Shown: positions 44,676-55,140 of the stretch, piece after piece | How the letters are laid out: each line of letters starts with the position of its first letter | How positions within the stretch are numbered: position 1 is the first letter of the stretch | NCBI GenBank assembly: GCA_030068075.1 | Contig: CM057825.1 | Span: 81,669,123-81,733,122 of the forward strand | Length of the DNA: 64,000 nucleotides | Direction: 5' to 3' | From: Paguma larvata | Taxonomy: Eukaryota > Chordata > Mammalia > Carnivora > Viverridae | Program-made: the position numbers and the translations under genes | Notes under the pieces: model-generated | Told to the model about the DNA's origin: nothing | The model's database searches: none | What the model saw: the letters and a program-made list of their open reading frames with translations, nothing else

Positions 44676-46420
44676 TTTTGTTAAATTTATATATTTAGAA
44701 TATTTTTCTTTCTCTTAGCACTTGGAAGTTGCCGTTCTGTTATCATCTAACTCATATTGTTTCTGATGGAAAGTCTTTGATTTTCTTATTGTTGTTTCCC
44801 TGTAAATGATGTGTCTGGTTTTTAAGATTTGTATTGTTTTTCTTTGTTTGTTTGTTTTATTTTCAAAATTTCAGTATGCTGTGCTTTGGTGAATTATTCC
44901 TTTTGATTATTCCTGTTGCATTCATTAAGATTTTTGGGTCTGTTGGTTTATAGTTTTTATCGAACTAAAAATATTTCAACCATTATTTCATTAAATATTT
45001 TTTCCTACTTAATTCTCTCTCAAATCCAATTAGATGGATTTTTTATCTGGTATACATTACTAATTTTTTTTCTTTTTTTGAATGAGAGAGCTTGTACATG
45101 CACACACAAATGGGGGATGGGCAGAGAGAAAGAGAGAAAGAAACAGAGAGACAGAGAGACAGAGAGGGAGAGAATCTTAAGCAGGCTCTACACCTAGGGT
45201 GGAGCTCAATGCAGGGCTGAATCTCATGATGCTGAGATCATGACTGAGCCAAAATCAAGAGTCCAACACTTAATTGACTGAGCCACTCAGGTGCCCCTAC
45301 ATTGCTAATTTTTTATCAGCCTTTTGTTGTAAGTTTGGATTTCTTTTTCTTTTTTATCTTGTATTTAAAAACATCCATTTTTATTCTACAATCAAACTGG
45401 ATGTTAAGCTGATCCAGCAACATTTTTGTTATAGAGACATCAGAGTGTAAAGTTTTAGAATTTCCATTTTATTTGTTACGATTTATGTTTCTCTGTGGAT
45501 AATTTGATATTCTTTATTCTGTTAGTATTTAACTTTAAGGCATAGTACATGTTTATAATAACCATTTTAAATTTCTTATACTCTAATTCTATTATCCATG
45601 ACTTTTGTAGTTTGATTTTTATGCAGTAATTTCCTTCCTGGTTATTCGTCATGTTTTCCTGTCCCTTTCTTATGTAGTGACTTTTGACTTGAAGTCGAAC
45701 ACTGTGGATCCTATATTATTGTATATCTAAATTGTCTTCCTTAATGAAGTCCTGAATGTTATTAAGCATATAGTAAATCTACTTGCAGCTCAACTTGATC
45801 CTTTTGGGGCTTTTTTTTTTTTTAACATAGTTTATCCAGAGTAGCCTTCTTTCTTGGTCTAAATTACTCCTACTTCTAAGATATGTAATTTCTGGGATCC
45901 CTACTGGAGGTCCAGAGTGTGCAGAAAGGTCTCCCTTTAGCAGTTGGAACTATATGTTTCCAAGCTTATGTGAACTCAATTAGTTATTTAGCTCACAATG
46001 TCCTAGCAGGTGTTCATTCTCCATTGGTATTTCTGAAAAGTAGTAGTGATTCTTTGGCTGGTCTTATGGAATTTTGCCCTGACTATTCAAGGCTTAGTGT
46101 ACAGCCAAAGTTATAAAGGGCAGCCTTTTGCTGATGTCTAGAGTTTCTTTCTTTAAGGGCTCCATGCTCTGAAGTACACTGTCCCATAAAACCCTGCCAC
46201 CACAGAAGCCCCAAACTCTGATCTTTGGCTTCTCATCTTATCAATAATGATATGCTCCGTCGGTTTTTCTGTCCTCTGTACCATAGCCCAGAAAGTGTCA
46301 TTATGCAAAAAGCAAGACCAGTTGTGGGGCTTATCCTCTTTATTTCTCTCACTAAGAAATCATGATCCTGCACTGTCCCTTATAAAGCTCTTGTAAATTA
46401 TTATTTCATTTGTTTTGTCC
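44676..46420 (-). mobile_element. Old L1-lineage LINE, split by a SINE
   Basis: The + strand follows a well-known L1M reverse-complement text: 'tttctgatggaaagtctttg', 'aatgatgtgtctggtttttaag', 'gatttttgggtctgttggtttatagtttttatcgaac', 'tcaaccattatttcattaaatattttttcctac', 'agaatttccattttatttg', 'actcatccttttggggc'-like text near 45790 and 'gtttatccagagtagccttctttcttggtc'. It is interrupted at 45070-45297 by a SINE. Orientation and exact subfamily are uncertain. Confidence 0.55.
45070..45297 (-). mobile_element. CAN-SINE with 17-bp target-site duplication
   Basis: Head complement GAGCCACTCAGGTGCCCC ends at 45297. TACATTACTAATTTTTT (45053-45069) and TACATTGCTAATTTTTT (45298-45314) differ at one base. 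The GA-rich body has three GACAGA units. The old LINE text resumes directly after it. Confidence 0.95.
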
Positions 46421-46589
46421 AATCATATAGTTTAAGGCAGGAGGACTATGCTTTCATGGCTGAACATAAAAAATAAAGTAGATTCAGGGCTAAAGGCTCT
46501 ATTTGACTATTGGTGGAAAAGATATGCTTCATTCCTTCTTCCTTTGCTCAGTTTGAACCTGGGCTAACCTCGGCCTAGAGGTGCCGTTC

Positions 46590-46796
46590 TCTATCTTGGT
46601 GCCATATCATGTTTGAGAATGACACCACATGGAACAAAACAGAGCCAAAACATGAAAGGAGTCTATGACCTGCTGATTTCATTAAACTCAAGTCTGTTTG
46701 ACTTAGATATGCGATCTAATAAATGGCTTCATGTCTCAAGCATATTTTAGTTAGTACTTTTGGTTTGCTTGCAGCCCAAAGAATCTTAATACATGT
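46590..46796 (+). repeat. Possible MaLR/MLT-type LTR 3' part
   Basis: 'ttgacttagatatgcgatctaataaatggcttcatgtctcaagcatattttagttagtacttttggtttgcttgcagcccaaagaatcttaatac' has the layout of the end of an old MLT-type LTR ('gttacttgcagcccaaagaatcctaactaatac'). No internal sequence is seen. Confidence 0.4.
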
Positions 46797-46799
46797 TAC

Positions 46800-48279
46800 A
46801 AATGACAGTGTTTTCTACCAGTGCCCTGTGTAAGATCTTATGTTCTAATTATTATCAATCACATATGTACCATAGGTCAGGTGTTGTGATAGTTATTAGT
46901 GTTATTTATAATACTAGGCTGCATGGATCATTTGATTTGATCCCATGTGGTAATTTGTATCATTTTAGGCTTATAATAATAACAATATTATTTAACTATC
47001 AATAAATGAATTTTATTTTCTAAAATTGATGGTTATAAAGTAACTAGGAAGGCAAAGAAGTTGCAATTTAATATTACATATACATGTGGTACAACTTAAT
47101 ATACTTCCCTAATCAAATTGAAAAATTTCACTATATCATTTTACCTTAGATTACTAGGATAACCAAAGGAAATGAACTCTTACACTGAGATATAAAAATC
47201 AATACTTATACCATCTATTATTACTTTGTTCATTATAGATAACTTTAGCTTGATAAGTATGTGTGTATATAAATATATGTATGTATGTATACAAATGTAT
47301 TACACATAATATATAATGTAATACCTGTATATGCATATATATACATCATGTTTAGATTGAATTTCCACATCAATTTCAAGAAGTTTCTTGTTTAGAAGAT
47401 AAGTAAGAATTGTAAAACAGATATTTCAAGTAGAAAACAATGAGAGTCTAAAAGATCTTTGGTACAACGTGTCTTTGTTCTTGTGTAAATGCAATTTGGA
47501 AGGATACACTTAAAAGTGTATTTGATATTTAGAATCAATTTATCTATTTCATGAATCTGGTGTAGAAGTTGGAGTAAGCAGTGAAATTTTCATGGTAAAT
47601 TTTGATACTAAGAGAAAATGTAGGAGTCCACTGGTTTAAGAATCTTAGGTAGTTTAGTATGTTCAGAAGAAAAAAAAATAATAAAATGAAGCCATAGATA
47701 AGAAAAGACCAGACTTCACTAGAAATGAAAAATAACTTATTCACTAGAAACATATTCAATACATCTTCTGTGTAAGGCATAAGAGGCCGAAATAGGTTAT
47801 TGAAATACATATGAATATAAATTGTATATTAGTTAGAAAGCTACCAAAAATGGTTTATGTGGTGAATACTTTGTTACCCTTTGATTTTCTGTTACTTGTT
47901 TAGTTATTTACTTCTTATAGTTCTTATCTAAGGTGATTTCTTAGGTACCCACAAGATGACATATGCCAGTATCTGACACTAAATTTTAAAATTGACCTAG
48001 TCTTTTTTTCTCCTTTGAAAATAATTGAGAAAAAGCTTTATTACTATATCATTTTCATTATAAAAATTCAGGCTTGTGTGAACACAAGATATGTTGAAAT
48101 GGTCACCTTTTTATAAGCACCTTATATTTTTTATGCCTATCAGAGAGAGGATAGGGATAGAAAATTTGGGGAATAATTCGGATTCAAAGAATGTTATGAT
48201 TTATGCAATAGATTTATTTAGCAATTGTGAACTCAACTTGTGTTTCTTTCCTTTAAAACTAGAAGTGTTTGATTTATCT
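46800..48279. other. AT-rich sequence without a firm feature
   Basis: A TATG/TATA low-complexity run occupies about 47255-47345. The rest is AT-rich with no recognised repeat or gene. Confidence 0.4.
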
Positions 48280-48466
48280 AGCCAATAAATACTTGAATAC
48301 CTACTATGTGAGAGATTGTAGTTACCCCTTATGAACAAAGCCACATGTTGTCTTCCTTCATGTCAATTTAGTCTACTCACACAGATTGACACTAAAAATA
48401 TGAACCGATAAAAAACAATTACAAACTATAGAAAGAGCTATGATAAAAAGACTTGCCTAATATCCC

Positions 48467-49275
48467 ATCATATGTATATACCACACTTTCGTTGTCCATT
48501 CATCTATTGGTAGACATTTAAGTGATTTCCACATCTTGGTTCTTGCGAGTAATGTCCTAACAAATGTGGGAGTGCTGATATCTCTTTGAGATTTTGATTT
48601 CAATGCTTTTGGGTACCCAGGAGTGGTGTTGCTGGATTAAATGGTAGTTCTATTTCTAGTTTTTTTAAATTTTTTTTTAATGTTTAATTTTTGAGAGACA
48701 GAGCACAAGTGGGGGAGGAGCAGAGAGAGGGAGTCGGAATCCGAAGCAGGATCCAGGCTCTGAGCTGTCAGCACAAAGCCCGATGTGGGCTTGAACCCAT
48801 GAACCGCGAGATCATTACCTGACCCGAAGTCCGACGCTTAACCGACTGAGCCACCCAGGCGCCTCTATTTCTAGTGTTTTGAGGGACTTCCACACCGTTT
48901 AAAAAAATAAGGAAATCCTTATGTGCAACAACATGGACGAAACTCGAGGGCATCATACTAAGCGAGATGAACCAGTCACAGAAGGACAAATACTGCATTA
49001 TTCTATTTTATATGAGGTTACCTGAAATAGTCAAACAAATAGAAACAGAGAGTAGAATGGTTGATGCCAGGAACTGGAGGAGGGGGAAATGGGGAGTTGC
49101 TAATCTGTGGGTATAAAGTTTCAGTTATGCAAGATAAATACATTCTAGAGATCTGCTGTACAATACTGGGTCCACAGGTGACAATAGTGTATCACACACT
49201 TAACTGTCTGTTAAGGGGATAGATGTCATGTAACTGGTCTTGTCATAATAAAATATTTCTTAAGTTAAAAAAAAA
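48467..49275 (+). mobile_element. 5'-inverted (twin-primed) L1 insertion
   Basis: The right part (48901-49275) is a sense-strand L1 3' end: 'aaggaaatccttatgtgcaacaacatggac', 'gatgaaccagtcacagaaggacaaatactgcat', 'gccaggaactggaggagggggaaatggggag', then AATAAA and A-tail at 49266-49275. The left part (48467-48900) is reverse-complement L1 ORF2: 'tatgtatataccacactttcg', 'gacatttaagtgatttccacatcttgg', 'gatatctctttgagattttgatttcaatgcttttgggta', 'gagggacttccacaccg'. In L1 coordinates the inverted part ends just upstream of where the sense part begins, which is what twin priming produces. Confidence 0.85.
48661..48863 (-). mobile_element. CAN-SINE inside the inverted L1
   Basis: Head complement ACTGAGCCACCCAGGCGCC ends at 48863. 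TCTATTTCTAGT occurs exactly at 48649-48660 and 48864-48875, and the L1 text continues across it. CpGs such as ACCGCGAG and TCCGACGC are retained, so it is fairly young. Confidence 0.95.
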
Positions 49276-49445
49276 TAGGGTGTTTGATAATAAGGTGGTC
49301 AGGCAAGACCTGACAATGAAGTAATGTTAAATGAGCTGTAAAAGATAAGAAATTACCTAGAGGGCAAAATTTGGGTTGGGGAAGAGTGTTCTGGCAGAAG
49401 AAATACAATTTACAAAGGCCTAAGGTAGAAATAGCTTGGTTAGCA

Positions 49446-49960
49446 TGTTAATTTGTGTTTCTAAGAAGCTGACCCTGAGAGAGGGTTATGTGGAAGTGAT
49501 TTATTAAGGAAACCTTAAGAGAACCCAGTATGGGAATGACAAGGACAGGGAAAAGAAAGGGAAGAGCCAAACAAGGGCGGAATTTAAGCCTTGGCCCTAG
49601 TCTCAGCCTGACCCTCCTGCAGAGCCTTGCAGTATAAATTATAGTTCAGAGTGAGTCCTGCATGAGGCCATGGAGCTGTTTTCCATCCTCCTATACCCAC
49701 CAGCAATTTAGGAACTTGTCCAAGGGATACAAATTCCCAGGCATTTCCAAGGCTTTGCATATGCAGGGAAGGAAGCTTCTGTAAGTAGCCAAAAACAGTC
49801 TTCTAAAAAGAGCCAATGGTATAAGAAGTTAGAAGCAGTAGTCTAACAGCCCCTGTGCACACAGAAGCCAGAGAAAGTGTGCACAGAAACGCTAAATGGG
49901 ATTTAAGGGATCTGTATGAAGCCCCAACGGTATCTGCCATAGTTCATCAGAGGAAATCTG
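49446..49960. repeat. Unidentified interspersed insertion within L2
   Basis: About 500 bp of non-L2 sequence separates two L2 segments. It begins near 'ttaatttgtgtttctaagaagctgaccctgagag', contains 'gtgatttattaaggaaacctt' and 'cccaggcatttccaaggctttgcat', and is GC-richer than its surroundings. It could be an old LTR, but I cannot name it and see no clear termini. Confidence 0.4.
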
Positions 49961-50569
49961 TAAGGAGGCTAGAGTGACTCTGTCATAGGCAGAGACAGAC
50001 AGATGTAAGCCAAAGTGGAAGGTAAGGAAGGACTAGCCACGTGGGATTTAGCAGGTGATGGTATAGTGTTGAAATTCTATTATGAAAACAAATGGGAACC
50101 AATACAGAAGAATGACACAAACAGACTTATGTTTCAAAAAATATCTGTGATTACTATATAGAGACTGGTTTAGAGGAACAAGTAAAGGAGCCAGGATTTT
50201 TTAATAATCAGAAAAGAGATGATGGTAACCTGGATTAGAGTGGTTGGAGTGAAGAAAGAACTAAGTGGGGAGACTTGATAAACATTTCGGAATGGAAAAT
50301 TATTGTACTTAATAATGGATTGGATATAGAAGTCAGGAAGAGAGGGGGTTGCTATGGGAGGTGTCAGAGGTACAGTGATAATAGAATCTGATCATAAGGA
50401 AATACTCTTTGACAAGAGGAAAGTAACCGGATAAACTGACCTTAGCCTTAAATCCCGAGAGTCCAACCTTCTCCATTACCTCTACGTCTCCAGGATACTG
50501 AAGAGCACAGATCAATTCTGTCAGGTTTACAAAATCCTAATCATCTGGTTATTTACATAAATGTGAATT

Positions 50570-52660
50570 TAAAAATGTGTATTGATCATTGACTATGTGT
50601 CAGATTTATGAATACAAAAATAATAAAGGAAAACCCTTTTCCTTGAACATGTGTATATCAGACATGTACACACTTAAATTTAAAAAAAAATGAGGAAACT
50701 TAGGATCAACACATCATCTCTTAGAACACACAATAATGTAGGCTAACACACCCAGAAAAATTCAAGATCCAACATTAACTCCTGAATCTCTCCACTCACA
50801 CATCACATATCACAAATCCCTCATTTCTTCCTCCATAACTGAGATCAAATTATAATAGAGAATATATAATCCATAAGAATTCACAAATGCTGATTTCACA
50901 ATTTGTGATTGAAAAAATCCTACACACAATTATTGGATATCCTCTATGATTAGATATATCCTAGAGGACCCTAATACTGGAAATACAAAATCAAATTAAC
51001 TACTGACCTTATGCTTAAGGAACTTATAGTCTACTTATGACTTCCACCCACAGCAGAAGGGGTTACAGTATGGTGTGAGGCACTGAGAGAGTAATCACAA
51101 GGTGTGCTGCATTATGAGAGTACTTAACCTTTGAGAATAGTGGTGATATGGGGTGTGTAGGTGAATTGGAACCAGAGGAAGCTGCTTGGTTGAGATCGTG
51201 ACTTTTTAAGCCTAAAGGATAAAGAAGAATGCGATGGCAAGTAATTCCCTAACTTCCATCCTCCTATTTCCTGAGCTGAGAGAAGAGGATTGCAGAGCCT
51301 CAGGTATCTGCAGTAGAACAGCACCTGCAGTGGAATTAGAGATAGGTTGCCTGGGAAGGGGGTGGACATGATGGCCAAGCTGGAGCTGCACAGCAAGGGT
51401 ATGTGCGTTATGCTAGGAACATACAAGGTAAGGAGTGTGGATTTCACCAGGGATTGGAGACACTGGAGACTATTTTTTAAACTTACTGTTTAAGTTTTAT
51501 TTATTTATTTTGAGAGAAAGAGAGAGAGAGCTTGCGAACTGGGGGTGGTTGGGGGCAGAGAAGGGAGAGAGAGAATCCCAAACATTCTCTGTGCTGTCAG
51601 CCCAGGGTCTGATGTGGGGCTCGATCCCATGAACTATGAGACCATAACCTTAGCAAAAATCAAGAACCAGACACTCTATTGACTGAGCCACTTGGGCTCC
51701 TCACAGAATGAAGTATTTTTAAGTAGGGCTATGGAATATCCCCTTACACTTAAGAACAATTACTCTAACTGAAAAGTAAAAGTTTAGGAGGCTTGAGGAT
51801 AATTAAGTAGCTTCTGCAATAATCAAGGATAATAAATTAATAAGGCTTGGCCAAGTTCAGTAGCTGAGCAAGTATAGAATCAGAGATACATCCACAAGAC
51901 ATTCAGGAGATAGTCTATGAAGTGTAACAGTTCTTAAATATGAGAGGTGGGGAGTACTGGGGGTATTGAAGAGGTCTCCTCATTTTCAGAATGAAATAAC
52001 TAGTCTCATTCATCAAAATTGAGAATTCATTGAATGAACTTCTAGGATTTTTAGGGAAAGAAAATGTACTGTTTTCAATATGTTGATTTTTAAAGTCAGT
52101 GGGTGTAAAAATTGGAAAGTAGAAATACCCTATAGTTTATTGAGTGTACACTGGGCTGATCTCAGAAAAGAAGAGGTTGTAGAGAGATTAGTGAATAAGT
52201 GTAAAGACCATATGTGAAACCATGAGCCAAAAGAAGGTCACCCAGAGAAGGTATATAAGGAGGACAAGAGAACAGAGCCTAGAGAAAAGAGTACCAATGT
52301 GTAAAGGACTAAGAACAATGAAGCTATGCAAAGATTGAATAGAAGGCAGTGAGACAAAGAGAAAAGCAGAAGTCATAGGGACCATATGAGGAAAAGTATC
52401 CGGAAGGAAACTGTGGACAATCAGGATTAAATATTGCAGGCAGGTTAACCAAGATACAAAGTTGTGCTTCCCCCAACCCCCCCAATCCCCTCCCACAGTA
52501 TTCAGCAATAGATTACTGAAAAATATGTTGAGAAACATTTCAAGAAAATGGTTAGAGAAAATTGAATCACAGTGTGTTTGAAAATGCTGTGAAGACAGGT
52601 AACTCATTTGTTTGGCTCTGAAATACAGTAGATAAAGTGTGACTAGAGTGTATGTAGCAT
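50570..52660 (-). mobile_element. Second long L2 LINE, split by a SINE
   Basis: The L2 3' end complement begins near 50570 ('tgactatgtgtcagatttatgaatacaaaaa'). Further pieces follow: 'ggaacttatagtctact' (51020), 'caaggtaaggagtgtggatttcaccagggattgg' (51425), and after the SINE 'aacaattactctaactgaaaag', 'ggcttgaggataattaagtagcttctgcaataatcaagg' (51790), then 'aaaatgctgtgaagacaggtaactcatttgtttgg' near 52582. The element is about 2 kb and decayed; the 139-codon minus-strand frame at 52188-52607 lies in its last part. Confidence 0.55.
51473..51702 (-). mobile_element. CAN-SINE inside L2
   Basis: GA-rich block at 51518-51532; head complement GACTGAGCCACTTGGGCTCC ends near 51700. It is more diverged than most copies. 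It divides the L2 text at 51480/51703. Confidence 0.9.
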
Positions 52661-54061
52661 GTTATCAAGGGAGGTTTCATTTTTTAATAATTTTAGACGA
52701 GTTAGAGATCTATACTTTTTTTTCACAGAATGAAGGGAACAAGTTACAAAAGAACAGACTCAAGTAGGAAATAGGAGGGATTAGTTGATATGTTGAGTTA
52801 CTGGAGGAAGCAGGAGTATACTCTCTGGAATCTAGATGGCAAGCTTACTCTAGGGCTACAACGTGAAATGCCTGTTCACTGGAATGGGGAAAAAAGGAGA
52901 GTAAGATGGGAGTTGATGTACAGACATATATATTCAGAACCGGAGGGCAGCAGTTTAAAAGGCTCTACCTAATGGCCTCTAAATGATCCGTCCAGAGTTG
53001 GATACCAGTGATCCTTAGAAAAGGAGCTTGAAAAGAGCCAAAGTTCTGAACGTACACCTATTGGGAATGGGAAAAGAAACTGAGCAAAGAAAAACTGAAA
53101 GATTTGCAGGCAACTCTGGGGTGGGGGGTCTCCTGAGTCTGAGACTACCCACATGTATTGAACAGATCTCCATGGCCCTGAGTCATGCCAGTGAGCTAAC
53201 CCATGGTTAATCCTTCTCTGGTGTCATGGGATGCTTCCCAATCATCTCTCTATCTTCCCAACTTTCTCTACCTAAAACTTCCTTGTTCAATTCTACCCCG
53301 TTAGAAGCAGGTTTGGCTTTATGTGCCTCCCCAATTCAAAATAAAGTAACTGAATGAACAATCGTTAGCAGGTTAATGATACAGGGATAAAAGTTTTATT
53401 TGTTCTCCAATGAGCTGCTGAAGATGATATATTACAAGTTGTCCTCTCTAAGCTGTCTATATTTAAAACACCCCCAAACTAAAATATTAAGGGAAAAGAT
53501 GCAGTGGTTTAGATGGAGATAATCTGTTTTTCATTTTCAGACAGTGTTAATACATATTCTCTAGGGAGTTGAGGTTTCTGGTCTGTGTGTAGGAAATGGC
53601 AAAAGCAGAGAAGCACAGCGCCCCACACTTCGGAGGCCACTCTCCCTTAACAAGTTTAATTGCCTCTTATGACAGAAAATATTTTGGAAAAACAGCACTT
53701 GTTTTCCTTTACAGATCATCATGGCAATTCACAAGTGTACAGTGAGCAAGTTGGCCAAGAGCAGCTCTGAAGGACGTACTGGCACCTACATGATGCCAGA
53801 CATCTGGAGGCAAATTTTCATCTGAAGAGTGGGTGGGGCTGTATATTTTGGAAGCATAATGTTGAACATCTGGATATTTGGAAATCAGCTCATTGCCTAG
53901 CATTTTAATGTTCATAGAAATATTTTGGTTTTGGTAGATATAGTCACACAGTCTTTACCCTTAATAGCAATATCATGATTTATGTTTATGTTTTCTCTAC
54001 TTCATTTTGAAATTATACAGCAGCAACAATGTTAGTTAAATATTTAGATCACTAATTAATA
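52661..54061. other. Unique sequence without a firm feature
   Basis: Short open frames at 52790-52972, 53028-53210 and 53709-53915 (minus) have no recognisable product. The interval has no felid SINE. Confidence 0.4.
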
Positions 54062-54196
54062 TTAGGCCACTCATTCTCAAACTTTAAAAGTACATTTGAA
54101 TCAACTAGAGAAATTGTGTTCTTATTCAGAGTGCCCTGATTCTGCATTTCTAGCAAGCTCCTTGGTGATGGCAGTGCTGCTCATCCTCACATGACT
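54062..54196. mobile_element. MER5A-like hAT element with internal deletion
   Basis: 'cactcattctcaaactttaaaagtacatttgaatcaactagag' and 'tgattctgcatttctagcaagctccttggtgatggcagtgctgctcatcc' are the two arms of a MER5A-type element, with the middle lost. Confidence 0.65.
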
Positions 54197-54218
54197 GTTC
54201 GGTGGCTAGGTTCTAGAT

Positions 54219-54406
54219 CTGCGCTGTTCAGTATGGTACCGACTTGGCATCTGTGGCTACTTCAATTTTAAATTGCTTGAATTAAAGATTTAAAAATCAG
54301 TTCCTCGGGGCCATTAGCCACTTTTCAAATTCTTGGTTGCCAAATATAGACAGTGCAAATATAAACCATTTTCATCACTGCAAAAAATTCCCATTGGATG
54401 GTGTTG
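54219..54406. mobile_element. hAT-Charlie non-autonomous element with 8-bp TSD
   Basis: TTCTAGAT occurs exactly at 54211-54218 and 54407-54414, an 8-bp duplication that matches the NTCTAGAN target preference known for Charlie-type hAT transposons. The left end CTGCGCTGTTCAGTATGG and the reverse complement of the right end (CAACACCATCCAATGG) are both close to the terminal consensus CAGCGCTGTCCAATRG. The interior has 'tctgtggctacttcaattttaaattgcttgaatt'. There is no coding capacity. Confidence 0.82.
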
Positions 54407-54959
54407 TTCTAGATGCATGATTCCATAGCTTTGTGCATTCACAAAAACTTGGAAAATTATTTTGGAGTTTGCTTATTATTAGTCCCATTTAAAATCACAT
54501 AAAACTTCTACAAAAATGGAGTTCAAAGTACAATACAATGCAGCAGATCACAATTTTGGAGTCTAACATTTTATTTCAAAAACATTTTTAGTAGCAATGG
54601 ACACTGAGGTTTGCCTGAATTAGAATAGATATTTTAAAATGAACTTACTGTTGTACTAAACTCTACTAGTATCTTTAAATATAATTTATTTGCATAGTTC
54701 ATCATAGTGCAATTGCAGATGGTTCTATCCTGATTTGTCTTTTGTACTTTTCCTTTGTTTTGCATCATTACCACTTTTTAACATCATTGTTATTGATGTT
54801 GTGTTGCTATTTCTCTTAGGTGCTGTACACATACTATTAGTATTGCTTTACTTAGATACCCAAGCATCAACAGGTCCTCAAATAAATAAACACATAAATA
54901 ATGTTGCAAATTCATGCAGTAAGATGTGTAATTAATGAGGTATATAGATATCAATCATA

Positions 54960-55140
54960 AAATCAGGTTGCAAGTCCCTGGTCTGATTCTTTTCAGCTGT
55001 ATAGTTTAGTAAATTACAGGATCTGTTGAAGGCTCAGTTTCTTTGCGAAGGATAGACAATTCACAAAAATTCAGTGAAATAATGAATGTAAACATGTCTC
55101 TAATACTGAATCGGTGCTGTGCACATGTATTATTAGTATT
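54960..55140 (+). repeat. MIR SINE
   Basis: 'gttgcaagtccctggtctgattc', 'ggctcagtttctttgcgaaggatagacaattcac', 'gtgaaataatgaatgtaaacatg' and 'aatcggtgctgtgcacatgtattattagt' follow MIR in order, strongly diverged. Confidence 0.6.

Larger units (their letters stand above)
48280..50420 (-). mobile_element. L2 LINE, minus strand, carrying three later insertions
   Basis: The L2 3' end complement appears at 48280-48450 ('gccaataaatacttgaatacctactatgtgagag ... gctatgataaaaag'). The L2 text resumes at 49277-49445 ('agggtgtttgataataaggtggtcaggcaagacctgacaatgaagtaatgtt ... gaagagtgttctggcagaag') and again at about 49970-50420 ('gagatgatggtaacctggattagagtggttgg ... ataatggattggatata'). The pieces are in L2 consensus order. 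Between them lie an inverted L1, a SINE inside that L1, and an unidentified insertion. Confidence 0.65.

Noticed and set aside
52188..52607. 139-codon minus-strand open frame, hydrophobic in places
   Set aside because: It lies in the decayed L2 element, and hydrophobicity comes from T-rich codons; no gene structure supports it.
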